From Petrolisthes cinctipes (taxonomy: Eukaryota; Arthropoda; Malacostraca; Decapoda; Porcellanidae): 64,000 nt of DNA. Both the position numbers and the translations under genes were made by a program. Location of the stretch: assembly GCA_033782935.1 (NCBI GenBank), contig JAWQEG010001306.1, forward strand, positions 1 to 64,000, read 5' to 3'. How positions within the stretch are numbered: position 1 is the first letter of the stretch; each line of letters starts with the position of its first letter. Below the pieces are notes generated by a model that was not told the origin of the DNA, did not search any database, and saw only the letters and a program-made list of their open reading frames with translations. Below, one piece after another: positions 9,171 to 19,755 of this stretch.

Positions 9171-9890
9171 ATGTAGTAGGGATAAAGTAATAGACATCTG
9201 TAAGTAATATTAGTAGGTATCATAAAAAATAGGGAACAATGTAAGTAGTAATATTAGTATATCTACTGTATATTATATAGTAGCAATAGTAGTAGTGCAA
9301 TGAGACTTTAAAAATTAATATAATACTGTTCGGATATTTATACTTAATACTGGAGTATAAAAACACGCGTTGGGCACTCACGTTGTGTGGATGGCTCGTG
9401 TCGCCATTTACAATATTTACGTTCTATGGATTGGTATTACTATAGGTCTACTTTATATATTTTAGTGTCAAGTTAACTCTACGTGGTACTAAGCTATAAA
9501 TTTGGTACACATCCACTGTAGCTATATTTAAAAGTAGAAATAGACCTATTAGTCACCGCTGTTGTGTCGGCGGGGAAGGGGAGGGGGTACCCGTCGGTCT
9601 GTATTTGTCTGCCGTATCACTTAACACCTGATAGTGGCTTCTGACCCAGCACGGTCACAGGCTCACAATTTTCAAGGGTCAAATGCTCTCCTATACTTAA
9701 TCACAACTTCCACATAATAAATCAACATTTTCCGTATGAACCAATGCATGTATCAACACAGCTTTAATATCATTGAGCTCGTCTCAGCGTCACTGTTCAC
9801 TGTGTCAATTTTCACAAACTTTCACACTGTTTTCACCACAAAAAACAACCCTTAAACACAGAGCCACCCACACACGTCTTACCCCTAGCG
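9171..9890. other. Unassigned complex sequence
   Basis: About 720 bases between two low-complexity regions. I find no open frame with protein features. A TATAAAAA at 9356-9363 followed by a GC-richer stretch could be a promoter, but there is no transcript evidence. GC-rich and AT-rich parts alternate, so this may hold untranslated or promoter sequence of one of the flanking elements. Confidence 0.4.
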
Positions 9891-9943
<53 letters not shown>

Positions 9944-10107
9944 TTACTACTACTACTTTTACTACTACTACAACTTCTACTACTTTTACTACTTTTACTA
10001 CTACTACAACTTCTACTACTTTTACTACTTTTACTACTACTACTACTACTACAACTTCTACTACTTTTACTACTTTTACTACTACTACAACTACAACTAC
10101 AACTACA

Positions 10108-10157
<50 letters not shown>

Positions 10158-10203
10158 AACTTCTACTACTTTTACTACTACTACTACTACTACTACAACT
10201 ACA

Positions 10204-10289
<86 letters not shown>

Positions 10290-10333
10290 AACAACTACAG
10301 CAACTACAACTACAACTACTACTACACCTATAT

Positions 10334-10379
<46 letters not shown>

Positions 10380-10537
10380 AACTACTACTATTATTACTAC
10401 AACTACTACTATTACTACTACTACTACTATTACTACTACTACTACTACTACTACTACAACTACAACTATTACTACTACTACTACTACTACAACTATTACT
10501 ACAACGACTACTACTACTACAGCTACTACTACTACAG

Positions 10538-10609
<72 letters not shown>

Positions 10610-10890
10610 TTGCTACCACTACTACTACTACTACTACAACTACTATTACTATTACAACTACTATTACTACTACAACTACTATTACTACTACAACTACTAT
10701 TACTACTACAACTACTACTACTACTACTACTACAACTACTACTACTACAACTACTACTACTACAACTACTACAACTACTTCTACACCTATATCTACAACT
10801 ACTACTACTACTACAACTACTACTACTACTGCAACAACTACTGCAACAACAACAACATCAACAACTACTACTACTACTACTGGTATTATT
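9891..10890. repeat. (ACT)n compound trinucleotide array, about 1 kb
   Basis: About one kilobase of ACT repeats with interspersed ACA, TTT, ATT and ACC triplets. These form short second-order patterns such as ACAACTTCTACTACTTTTAC repeated several times near 9970-10080. Poly-Leu and poly-Val frames here are artefacts. The array ends at the 5' side of the intact LINE. Confidence 0.95.
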
Positions 10891-10964
10891 GCAGCTACTG
10901 CTACTGTTTACGGTGAATGTTGTTGCTGTTGTCATTGTTTTCATTGATATTATTTTTGCCTACA

Positions 10965-13900
10965 ATGCTGGATAACTACCTGTTTCCTTTCCATAATATT
11001 TCGGATGAAAATTTAACTGATGTTTTTAACTTTGATGAAATACACAGGCAGGAAGTCAATGAAAGCTTTAACCCCTTAATTGTGCAAGATAACAATTATA
11101 ATAATGATCTTGATGTTAATCAATTTTATATAAGATCTAGGCATATTAACTCACCTAAATCTGAATATACTTTTCTTGAAAATTTTCCTTCCTTATTCAA
11201 TACTAGTGACTTTAATATATTAACTCTGAATATTAGATCCATCTCTACCAATTTTCAATATTTTAAAGACACAGTGTTATCTGGCAATGTAATGTGCGAC
11301 GTGCTTGGTTTCACAGAAACGAGGCTCGACGCAGACATTTCTGCACTGTACACATTGCCTTCATACGAAATGTTTACAAATGATAGGAACAGGTATGGTG
11401 GGGGTGTGGCTGTTTACGTCTCCAACAGGTACATAAGTTGTAAGGTAAATGAATACAATCGGATGGAAACATTTATTGAAAGTGTGGGAGTGGAAGTCAA
11501 ATTTAATGGTAAAATATTCATATTAATATGCATTTATAGACCTCCTCAAGGCAATGTAAATAATTTTCATAATGCTCTTAATGAGATTTTAACTATTGCA
11601 AAAGATAAAACCCACAATGAAATATTCATCTTTGGAGATCTAAATCTAAATTTACTACAACATGAAGATGATAACATTCAGGATCTTATTAATTTAATGT
11701 ATAGTTACTCCCTGTTTCCACTTACAACCCTGCCAACACGAGTTACGGCCACATCCGCCACCCTTATAGATCATATTTGGTCCACGTATGTTGAGAGCAG
11801 TGTGGGAAATTATATAATTAGGACTGACATTACTGATCACTTTCCAGTTATATCTTTATTTAAATGTAATATTACTCCGTCTCCTCCCACATTTATAAGG
11901 AAAAGAATTATGACCCAGGAAGCCTTGGATACATTCAGTACTGCACTTTCTCGCATAGATTGGTGTGATGTCATTAAATGTACCTGCCCTAACAATTCAT
12001 ATAATCTATTTTACGACAACTTTAAAATAGTATATGAGAATTGCTTCCCAGAGAAAACAATTAAAATACATAACAAAGATAACCGCAGTCCACATATTAC
12101 TCCAGCATTAAAAAAGAGCATTAGAGAAAAACATCGACTCGAAAGATTAGCATATAAATGGCCTATAACTTATCGAGAACAATACAGGGCATATAGAAAT
12201 AGACTAACATCACTTTTAAAAGAAGCAAAGAAGAAGTATTACCAAGACCAATTACTAACTAGCCAAGGCAACCCCAAGTCTCACTGGAACTCAATAAATA
12301 ACATATTAGGTAGATCTGCCCATGGAAAAAATAGTGAAATTGAAATAAGACCATTTAGTAATAATATTCCAGATACATTTAATGAACACTTTCTGAGAGC
12401 AGGAGGGCAAGCAACAGAAATTATAGGAAATGGATTTTATGATTATTTACATAATTCTCCCAATTTTTCAATGTATCTATGTCCTGCTACTATATTTGAA
12501 ATTGTAAAATGTATTACAGCATCTAAAACTTCTTCCTCCGGATATGATGATATTTCCCCAGTTGCTTTAAAACATACAGCTAATATCATATCTGTTCCAT
12601 TAACACACATAGTGAACTTAACATTAAAAACTGGTATTTTTCCGGACGCACTAAAAAAAGCTAAAGTTATACCACTTCTAAAATCAGGCAAGAGATCCGA
12701 TATTAAGAATTACAGGCCTATCTCAATACTTCCAGCATTCAGTAAAGTCTTTGAAAAAGTCATTACTTCCCGTCTTGTAACATTTCTTGAAAATAATAAT
12801 CTACTCATTGACAGTCAGCATGGATTCAGGGCAGGTCGTTCCACAGAAACAGCCATATTACAGTTCACCTCTAATGTATATCAATATTTAGAAAAAAAAC
12901 ATTATTTAATAGGAATATTCTTAGACCTATCTAAAGCTTTCGATACTTTAAATCACAAAATTTTATTGAATAAGCTTAGTCATTATGGTGTTAGAGGTAT
13001 TCCTTTAAAACTATTTGAAAGTTACTTAATCAATAGGTCTCAAGCTGTATACTGTAACTCCACACATTCTTCTTTTAGGACAGTTAACAAAGGTGTACCA
13101 CAGGGGTCAATTTTAGGACCGATACTTTTTCTCATCTATGTAAACGACATTGTTAATGTAAGTTCAAAATTCAAATACACCATTTATGCAGATGATACAA
13201 ATCTACTAATGGACAATACAAACGTTAATGATCTTCATATGAATTTAATTACAGAATTAGGAAAAATTAATCATTGGATTAAGATAAATAATTTGAGTCT
13301 GAATATTGCAAAAACTAATTATATATTCTTCCAAAACCGTTCACTACAACATAACACTCTTCCTGTAACCATAGAAGGAAACACAATAGACAGAGTAAAA
13401 TTCACAAAATTTTTGGGAGTTTATATAGATGAGAATATGAATTGGAATCAACAGATCTCATTTGTTACAAGAAAATTAGCAAGGATGTGTGGCATTTTGT
13501 TCAGAATTCGTAATTTTCTCACACGTGAATCTCTCATTAGTATTTACTATACACTTTGTTACCCCCACATCACCTATTGTGTATCAGTCTGGGCATGTAC
13601 CTGGCAGTCCTTCATCAAAAAATTATCAATAGCTCAAAATAAAATCTTTAGATGCATATTTTATATGAATAGGTTTCAATCCACACGAAATATAATAAAT
13701 ACACAAAATTTTCTTAATTTCACAAACATTCATAAATATTTTGTTCTATTAAATATATATAAATATCTTACACAATATTGTGGAGCTCAACCTTTCAGAG
13801 TGGTATGTACATTATACAATACTCGTGGTAATAATGTCAATCTCATATGTCCACAGTTCAGAACATCTCTTTTTAAACACAGTGTACTATGCTTCGGTCC

Positions 13901-14012
13901 ACAATTATGGAATTCATTGCCTTTAAGAATTAAAACTCTTCCTTATAGTGGTAGTTTACCAATTTTTAAAAAATCTGTAAAAACATATTTATATAACTAC
14001 CAAAACAGTTAA
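10965..14012 (+). CDS. LINE ORF2 protein: APE endonuclease plus reverse transcriptase
   Basis: 1015 residues from the ATG at 10965. An in-frame ATG at 10917 would add 16 hydrophobic residues encoded by repeat-derived DNA and is less likely. The endonuclease domain (about 83-300) shows LNIRSI, FTETRL, RYGGGVAVYV, IYRPP, GDLNLNLL, SATLIDHIW and TDITDHFPV, covering the catalytic Asn, Glu, Asp and His positions of the exonuclease-endonuclease-phosphatase fold. The reverse transcriptase shows NYRPISILP, QHGFRAGRST, FLDLSKAFD (motif A), GVPQGSILGP (motif B), YADD (741-744) and LGVYIDENMNW. No stop or frameshift is present, so the protein could be functional. It cuts target DNA and copies the element's RNA at the nick. 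The family assignment below supergroup level is open. Confidence 0.92.
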   Translation: MLDNYLFPFHNISDENLTDVFNFDEIHRQEVNESFNPLIVQDNNYNNDLDVNQFYIRSRHINSPKSEYTFLENFPSLFNTSDFNILTLNIRSISTNFQYFKDTVLSGNVMCDVLGFTETRLDADISALYTLPSYEMFTNDRNRYGGGVAVYVSNRYISCKVNEYNRMETFIESVGVEVKFNGKIFILICIYRPPQGNVNNFHNALNEILTIAKDKTHNEIFIFGDLNLNLLQHEDDNIQDLINLMYSYSLFPLTTLPTRVTATSATLIDHIWSTYVESSVGNYIIRTDITDHFPVISLFKCNITPSPPTFIRKRIMTQEALDTFSTALSRIDWCDVIKCTCPNNSYNLFYDNFKIVYENCFPEKTIKIHNKDNRSPHITPALKKSIREKHRLERLAYKWPITYREQYRAYRNRLTSLLKEAKKKYYQDQLLTSQGNPKSHWNSINNILGRSAHGKNSEIEIRPFSNNIPDTFNEHFLRAGGQATEIIGNGFYDYLHNSPNFSMYLCPATIFEIVKCITASKTSSSGYDDISPVALKHTANIISVPLTHIVNLTLKTGIFPDALKKAKVIPLLKSGKRSDIKNYRPISILPAFSKVFEKVITSRLVTFLENNNLLIDSQHGFRAGRSTETAILQFTSNVYQYLEKKHYLIGIFLDLSKAFDTLNHKILLNKLSHYGVRGIPLKLFESYLINRSQAVYCNSTHSSFRTVNKGVPQGSILGPILFLIYVNDIVNVSSKFKYTIYADDTNLLMDNTNVNDLHMNLITELGKINHWIKINNLSLNIAKTNYIFFQNRSLQHNTLPVTIEGNTIDRVKFTKFLGVYIDENMNWNQQISFVTRKLARMCGILFRIRNFLTRESLISIYYTLCYPHITYCVSVWACTWQSFIKKLSIAQNKIFRCIFYMNRFQSTRNIINTQNFLNFTNIHKYFVLLNIYKYLTQYCGAQPFRVVCTLYNTRGNNVNLICPQFRTSLFKHSVLCFGPQLWNSLPLRIKTLPYSGSLPIFKKSVKTYLYNYQNS

Positions 14013-14224
14013 TATTGAAATAAGTTTGTATATATTATATATCTGGTGTGTTACTATAGTGTGTAGTATATTATGGTATGTGGTATGGATGATGGTATTG
14101 TTGATTGTTTTTATTGTTGTTTTATGATTTGTGAACATTACTACAATTAATGCATTGCTGTTCTTATATACTCTAGCTGCGTGTTGCAGTGTGAGCATTC
14201 ATATGTATTAATATGTAATAAAGT

Positions 14225-14249
14225 CTGTCGGGAAGCTTCGGCTTGACAG
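14225..14249 (+). promoter_or_regulatory. UUCG-capped 3' hairpin of the intact LINE
   Basis: CTGTC (14225-14229) pairs with GACAG (14245-14249), and AAGC (14233-14236) pairs with GCTT (14241-14244) around the very stable tetraloop TTCG, with a GGG bulge at 14230-14232. It sits about 60 bases before AATAAA. It is a plausible recognition structure for the element's own reverse transcriptase (inference). Confidence 0.5.
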
Positions 14250-14314
14250 GCTATGCCATTGATCATTTGTATTATGTTTCCTGCTCCATAATGTATTGGA
14301 ATTTAAGGGCAATA

Positions 14315-14352
<38 letters not shown>

Positions 14353-14359
14353 CCCTCTC

Positions 14360-14440
14360 AATCTACACACACACACACACACACACAGACCCTATCATTG
14401 TACACACACATGATGTCTGTAACATAATAATAACAATAAC
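14360..14440. repeat. Third piece of the AC/CCCTATCATTGTAC minisatellite
   Basis: (AC)n, then ACCCTATCATTGTAC, ACACACATGATGTCTGTAA and ACAATAAC, matching the array at 3104-3453 and 4921-5100. It lies directly downstream of the (TTAC)n tail, so the pieces probably belonged to one array before the insertions. Confidence 0.8.
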
Positions 14441-14443
14441 ATT

Positions 14444-14553
14444 GGGTCCATTCCACAGTGGTATTGTTTGTTACCTTCCAAACCAACCACACTTGTAAGG
14501 CTTTATTATTTTAGGATCCATTCCACACTGGTATTCGTTTGTTACCTTTAAAA
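14444..14553 (+). repeat. Direct duplication of about 40 bp
   Basis: GGGTCCATTCCACAGTGG (from 14444) recurs as GGATCCATTCCACACTGG (from 14514), each followed by TATT, GTTTGTTACCTT and purine-rich bases; the period is about 70. The second copy runs straight into the CR1-like ORF1. It could be a 5' promoter repeat of that element or a duplication created at insertion. Confidence 0.6.
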
Positions 14554-14957
14554 TTCCACAAATCTGACCTACAGAAGCGATGTGGAGAACTGGGATTAAC
14601 TAAAGTCTGGGTCAACAAGGAGCAACTTATAGACTTGATAATGGCTAATACACCAATCGCTGAGGAAAACGACACCAGGCCAGACTATTCCCCGCATGGG
14701 ACACAGCAACTCCACCCTGTTGTCAGGGTCCCAGGTCTCTCTCCCGACAGTACATACACCCCCGCCACCCCCCCTATCTCCGCCACGCACCACACCCACG
14801 CCTTAAGGCGCCTTCACACGGGGCAACTCGCGGCGATTTTTGTTGCCGGCAACTGCTACTGGCAGGTGTTGCCGGCAATATTCAAAGAAAAGTCTACACA
14901 CGGGCGGGCTCATGAAGCTGGCGGCTCAGCGGCTGGCTGCAAATGTACACAAACAAG

Positions 14958-15044
14958 ATGGACTCCTCCTCTGACGACGCGATCGCTGAAGCAACAATTA
15001 TTTTGGCCCTGATGACGAAAAAACCCAAGAAAAAACGTTTGTGA
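14958..15044 (+). pseudogene. Start of a Harbinger-like transposase ORF, truncated
   Basis: ATG at 14958 opens a 28-codon frame reading MDSSSDDAIAEATIILAL, then a basic KKPKKKR, ending at TGA 15042-15044. Short acidic starts followed by a basic patch are typical of animal Harbinger transposases. The rest of the nuclease is deleted. The call is based on resemblance and on the Harbinger-type ends. Confidence 0.45.
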
Positions 15045-15171
15045 CAGCTATTTTCTCATATGTAGCTCTCCGTAGGCTCTGTTTGGTGTATAGACGATCC
15101 TTGTGGTCCCAAAGATGCATATACTCCCTTACGTGCTCAAGCAGCGCTACTTCTGTATCCCGAGTCCACAT
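15043..15171 (-). pseudogene. MADF (Myb/SANT-like) domain fragment of a Harbinger element
   Basis: On the minus strand from the ATG at 15171 the frame reads MWTRDTEVALLEHVREY, then LWDHKDRLYT and RRATYEKIA. This is the pattern of a MADF domain: Trp, then a LWD turn, a Y near the middle and a terminal aromatic-x-x-IA helix. Autonomous Harbinger elements carry a second, divergently placed gene with such a DNA-binding domain. Here the fragment faces the transposase remnant tail to tail, as expected after one large internal deletion. Confidence 0.6.
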
Positions 15172-16991
15172 GTTGAGCTTGAGGTAATAACTCTCACCGC
15201 TACACGCTGGTACACAAATGCTCAAGTGGTTGTGTTGTCTTCCTTGTTGTTGTCGTCTGCTGGTGAGTGGCGATGGCTATTTTTTAACTTTTTCAACGGC
15301 ACTTCACTTGGAGTCAGCCGCTGCCGGCAGCAAAACACCAACAGAGCGGTCTCCCGGCAATTTCGCTCGCAGGGCCCAGATTTGCTGCCGGCTAACACTT
15401 GCGGGTGTTGCTGGCAACAAAAATCGCCGCGAGTTGCCCCGTGTGAAGGCGCCTTTACACTGTACCCCCACCTTGTCCCACATCCCCACCTAGCCTCATT
15501 CCTCCAACTCGTCTCACACCCCCAACTCGCCCCACACCCCCAACTCGCCCCACACCCCCAACTCAGCCCACATCCTCACCTCTCCCTTCATCTCCACCTC
15601 ACCCCATACATCCCCGCCCCGCCTCTCGCCTGTACCACAGACACGCACACATTCGCCCAGCATCACACACACCCACGTCTCGACTCAAGCCTTGACCTCA
15701 TCAACCTCGCCTCACGGAGCCCACGGTGACAAGACTGAAATAGATGTATTAAAAATGGCCCTAGACGTTGAGAACATCAAAGCTAAATTACATACTAAAG
15801 ATTTGGAAATCGACCTACTGAACACGGAAGTCAAGACTGCATTCGAAACCATCACCGCACTCCAGCAACGAGTGGATGACCTGGAACAAAAGCTTTGTCC
15901 TAACAGCAGGGAACAACCTCAGGCTCCGAACAACAATCAACTTCCTCCACACTGTCTACTCCTGGGGGATATTAATCTACGCAGAGTTCTACGCAGCGAC
16001 CTCGATGAAAACTGCTCAGTAAGGACCATACACGCGCTAATTTTGACCTGCTCAGAAGCTGGATCTCTGAAAAACTTAACTGGATTCTGACTGAGTGCGT
16101 GATACATTCTGGTATTCATGACATTATTGAAGAGTCACCCAGTGAAAATATTCTTGACAACTTAGGCTCGTTGATAAGTGACCTGAAAGACAAAAACTAT
16201 GAAATTAAAATATATGTATGTCAGGTAGTTCCCCCTACAATGGAACAACAATTTAAAGACCAAATCGAGACTTACAACGAACACTTACTTAAGTGGGGAA
16301 AATCAAATGGCATCTCAATAATTAAAACTCTACCCTACTTCAGACTTAGCACTGGTGAACAAGACGACATGTGTTTCGATGGTGACGATAATAGGCCAGT
16401 GTTAAACCGACTAGGCGCCATCAGGCTGTTAGGTTCAATAGAAGCACAGTGTCCTGAATTTCGATTATATAAAAACTGGAATGTAATCAAGAAAGCTCCG
16501 AGGAAGGTATACAATAATACGACTTCACAAACCGTGCTATCACGACAACCCCCTCGCCATTCCGACTACTGCACGGCAACCCCCACCTACCATGCAGATC
16601 CCCGGTGCTGCCCCGCGTCTATCACCCGGCCCTGCCCCCCGAGGTACCGCCTCGTTTCGCCACCCTAGCAGCTCGGAATACCATACTGCTGCACCACGGC
16701 CTCGCACCGAGGCTCCGTGGGCACATGTCGCACACAGGGGTCACCATGCACGCGCCAGAGGGGGCAGCAGTCAGCTACGCCTCAACATTTAAGCGCCATA
16801 TGGGTGGGCAATCCCAGTCTCAACCCGGTTCCCGCAACACACAACGCCATACTGCATTAAAATATGGGTGTTTTAACTGCGGGGAATTCAACCATAGACA
16901 GGCTACCTGCAGGTTCGATCACAGACTGAGGTGTGGACACTGCCATGAATTAGGACATAAAGGAAGATTATGCCAGCACCCAAACGAATAG

Positions 16992-18546
16992 GAACCTGGC
17001 CATGAGGACAGTGCCTGCAGTTTTAACAAAAAGGATAATCTGAAAATCGATCACATTAATGCACAAAGTCTTTTAGCGAATATGGATGAAATATGTATTT
17101 TAGTTAATGAACGGAAACCTGTCATTTTATGTGTAAGTGAAACATGGCTGACTCACGATGTTTTAGACCAGTATATTGCGATACCTAACTACAGGGTATA
17201 CAGGCATGATAAAGGTAGAGGAGGAGGTGTGTGTATATATGTTATAGATACTCTTACTGTTACGCCAATTAATGTAAACATTGAACAAATTGATGGGGTG
17301 GAGGACTTGTGGCTTACAGTGCAATGCAGGAAACTACCTTCTGTTATAGTTGGCTGCATGTATCGACATCCTCACTCTAACTCTCATTCCTTTGACTATG
17401 TCACTGATGTTTTTAACTACATACGCTTACGTAACAAGCCTTTTTATGCACTTGGTGATCTTAATAGTAACATTTTAGCTAAAAACAAGATGGAACAGAT
17501 AATCAAAAGCACAAAATTAACGCAATTAATCGACAAGCCTTCAAGAACTACATCCCACTCTGCTACTCTATTGGACGTGATTATAACCAATATTCCTGTT
17601 TTAGTTTTACATCATGATGTGATTGCTTGTCCCATTGCTGACCATGATCTCATATCTGTCACGCTGGACATAACTAAACCCAAGAGGCAACCCAAAATTA
17701 AAAAAATTCGCCAACTTAAAAACTATTCACCAGATATATTATGTAATCTACTGATAGCTGAAGGTCAGATATTAAATACAATTTATTCTACCGATAATGT
17801 TGATACCCAGGTTCAAATATTCAATGAAGTTTTCTCCAAATGTTTAGATTTATGTGCACCATTAGTGACACAGGAGGTAAGGAGACCCTTCACTCCTTGG
17901 ATCACTGAGGAGCTGAGGACACTGATACAACAAAAAAATAATACCCTGAAAAGCTGGAAAAAAGACAAAAGCAATATTAACTTAGAAAATACATACAAAA
18001 ACCTAAAGAGACAAGTTCGTGGTTTATCTCATCATTCTAAATCTGAATATTATAACAGTAAACTAGAGAATAATAGAGGCAATAGCAGAGCCACGTGGAA
18101 GACAATTAGAGAAATGATACCTAATAATAAATATAATGCTGAGCCGCTAGGTAAAATTGATGATAAAGAGACCATAACACAGACAACTAATCATTTTAAC
18201 ACAATCTTTTCTAATGTTGGAAAGGACACCTTTGAGAAATCCCAGAGAAACTTAGTCGACCCAGATATAATATTACACCCAGTACAAACAAACTCACGTA
18301 ATATAACTCCAACCTGCCAGTTCCGACCTGAATCCACAAATTGGCAAACAATAACTCTCATTATAGCAAACATGAAAAAGAGTGAATCCTGCGGGTCGGA
18401 CGGCATCACACAGAGATTTCTCAAAGACTCCCTTCCTGTTATCATTTCACACCTTACGTGCATCATAAACACATCAATAACCACAGGAGTTTTTCCCATA
18501 GCGTGGAAACACTCGATAGTAATTCCTATCCACAGGTCTGGTGATG
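16992..18546 (+). pseudogene. CR1-like LINE ORF2, endonuclease and start of reverse transcriptase only
   Basis: The frame is open from the codon after the ORF1 TAG (16989-16991), in the same frame. The first endonuclease motif, INAQSLL, lies upstream of the first ATG at 17082, so an ATG start would lose it. Then come SETWL, GRGGGVCIYV, MYRHP, LGDLNSNIL, SATLLDVIITN and ADHDLISV, a complete set of APE-endonuclease motifs. The reverse transcriptase begins with SCGSDGITQRFLKD and IVIPIHRSGDV. After this the sequence changes abruptly into satellite; the frame stays open by chance to 18677. YADD and all later motifs are missing. Confidence 0.85.
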
Positions 18547-19755
18547 TTAAGTGTCCAAAGGCGATATGTGCATGCATCTTCTGTACCCGTTTATATCTCA
18601 AATTGAGGCTCAAAACACCCGAAAATTCGATATTTTGGGGTCCTAGAAGCGATATGTACATGCCTACTCCGTGTTAGAGTATTTTCAAAATATAGGCCCA
18701 AAACATGCTGAAAATCGATATTTTAGGTGCCCAAAGTCAATATCTGCATGCATCTTCTGTACCCGTTTATATCTCAAATTCAGGCTCAAAACACCCGAAA
18801 ATTCGATATTTTGGGGCCCCAGAAATGATCTGTACATGCCTACTCAGTGCTAGAATATTTTCAAAATATAGGCCCAAAACATGCTAAAAACCGATATTTT
18901 AAGTGCCTAAAGTCGATATCTCAAATTCAGGCACAAAACACCCGAAAATTCGATATTTTGGGGTCCCTGAAGCGATCTGTACATGCCTACTCCGTGGTAG
19001 AGTATTTTCAAAATATAGGCCCAAAACATGCTGAAAATCGATATTTTAGGTGCCCAAAGTCAATATCTGCATGCATCTTCTGTACCCGTTTATATCTCAA
19101 ATTCAGGCTCAAAACACCCGAAAATTCGATATTTTTGGGTCCCAGAAGCGATCTGTACATGCCTACTCAGATACAGGCCCAAAACATGCTCAAAATCGAT
19201 ATTTAAGGTGCCCAAAGTCAATATGTGTATGCATCTTCTGCACCCGTTTATATCCCAAATTCAACCTCAAAACATCTGAAAAATCGATATTATTGGGTCC
19301 CAGAAGCGATCTGTACATGCCTACTCAGAAACAGGCCCAAAACATGCTCAAAATCGATATTTTAGGTGCCCAAAAGTCGATATGTGCATGCATCTTCAGT
19401 ACCTGCTTATATCTCAAATTCAGGCTCAAAACACCCGAAAATTCGATATTTTGGGGTCCCAGAAGCGATCTGTACATGCCTACTCAGATACAGGCCCAAA
19501 ACATGCTGAAAATCGATATTTTAGGTGCCCAAAGTCAATATGTGCATGCATCTTCTGTACCCGTTTATATCTAAAATTCAGGCTCAAAACACCCGAAAAT
19601 TCGATATTTTGGGGCCCCAGAAATGATCTGTACATGCCTACTCAGTGCTAGAATATTTTCAAAATATAGGCCCAAAACATGCTAAAAATCGATATTTTAA
19701 GTGCCCAAAGTCGATATCTTAAATTCAGGCACAAAACACCCGAAAATTCGATATT

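Larger units (their letters stand above)
10891..14352 (+). mobile_element. Intact APE-type LINE (Jockey/CR1 supergroup) with (TTAC)n tail
   Basis: One complete ORF2-type protein (10965-14012), a 3' UTR of about 300 bases with a UUCG-capped hairpin at 14225-14249, AATAAA at 14311-14316 and a (TTAC)n tail to about 14352. The 5' end merges into the trinucleotide array, so any ORF1 is absent or lost and the element may be 5'-truncated just before ORF2. No target duplication is recognisable because both flanks are low-complexity. Confidence 0.85.
14803..15457. mobile_element. PIF/Harbinger-type non-autonomous transposon with TTA target duplication
   Basis: The element proper is 14806-15454 (649 bp), flanked by TTA at 14803-14805 and 15455-15457. 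The terminal inverted repeats begin AGGCGCCTTCACACGGGGCA; 14806-14853 pairs with 15407-15454 with one mismatch, and weaker pairing reaches about 75 bases. A 3-bp TWA target duplication is the hallmark of PIF/Harbinger. The interior carries two short remnants of Harbinger coding regions. The element sits in the Thr/Pro-rich part of a LINE ORF1, and excising it restores the ORF1 frame. Confidence 0.85.
14539..16991 (+). pseudogene. LINE ORF1 remnant: SAP-like, coiled coil, SGNH esterase-like, two CCHC knuckles
   Basis: Frame 1 from about 14539 encodes FHKSDLQKRCGELGLTKVWV and a following ELID-type helix, a SAP-like nucleic-acid-binding motif. After removal of the MITE and one TTA duplicate the frame continues exactly at 15458, with a single TAG at 15491-15493. 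A Thr/Pro/His-rich stretch follows, then a coiled coil (IDVLKMALDVENIKAKLH and heptads up to VDDLEQKL). An SGNH-like domain starts at LLLGDINL (Ile where the nucleophile Ser is usual), continues with HSGIHDI and ends with VLNRLGAIRLL. Frameshifts occur near 16035 and about 16600-16660. The last frame holds CFNCGEFNHRQATC and CGHCHELGHKGRLC, both C-x2-C-x4-H-x4-C. ORF1 proteins package LINE RNA. This one is inactive. Confidence 0.75.
14539..18546 (+). mobile_element. CR1-like LINE with SGNH-type ORF1, interrupted and truncated
   Basis: It contains an ORF1 remnant (14539-16991) and the 5' part of ORF2 (16992-18546). ORF1 is split by a Harbinger-type MITE at 14806-15454. ORF2 is lost beyond the first reverse transcriptase motifs, where the satellite begins. 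The esterase-like domain and zinc knuckles in ORF1 point to the CR1/L2 side of the Jockey supergroup. Confidence 0.75.

Noticed and set aside
9356..9363. A TATA box promoter (TATAAAAA)
   Set aside because: There is no supporting gene downstream within a sensible distance; the motif is expected by chance in AT-rich DNA. It is mentioned only in the unassigned region.
9773..10975. A 400-residue leucine/glutamine-rich protein and a 244-residue valine-rich protein
   Set aside because: These are translations of the compound (ACT)n array. Only the frame after 10965 has real protein features.
12443..12691. An 82-residue minus-strand frame within the intact LINE
   Set aside because: Antisense to the ORF2 protein and without recognisable features.
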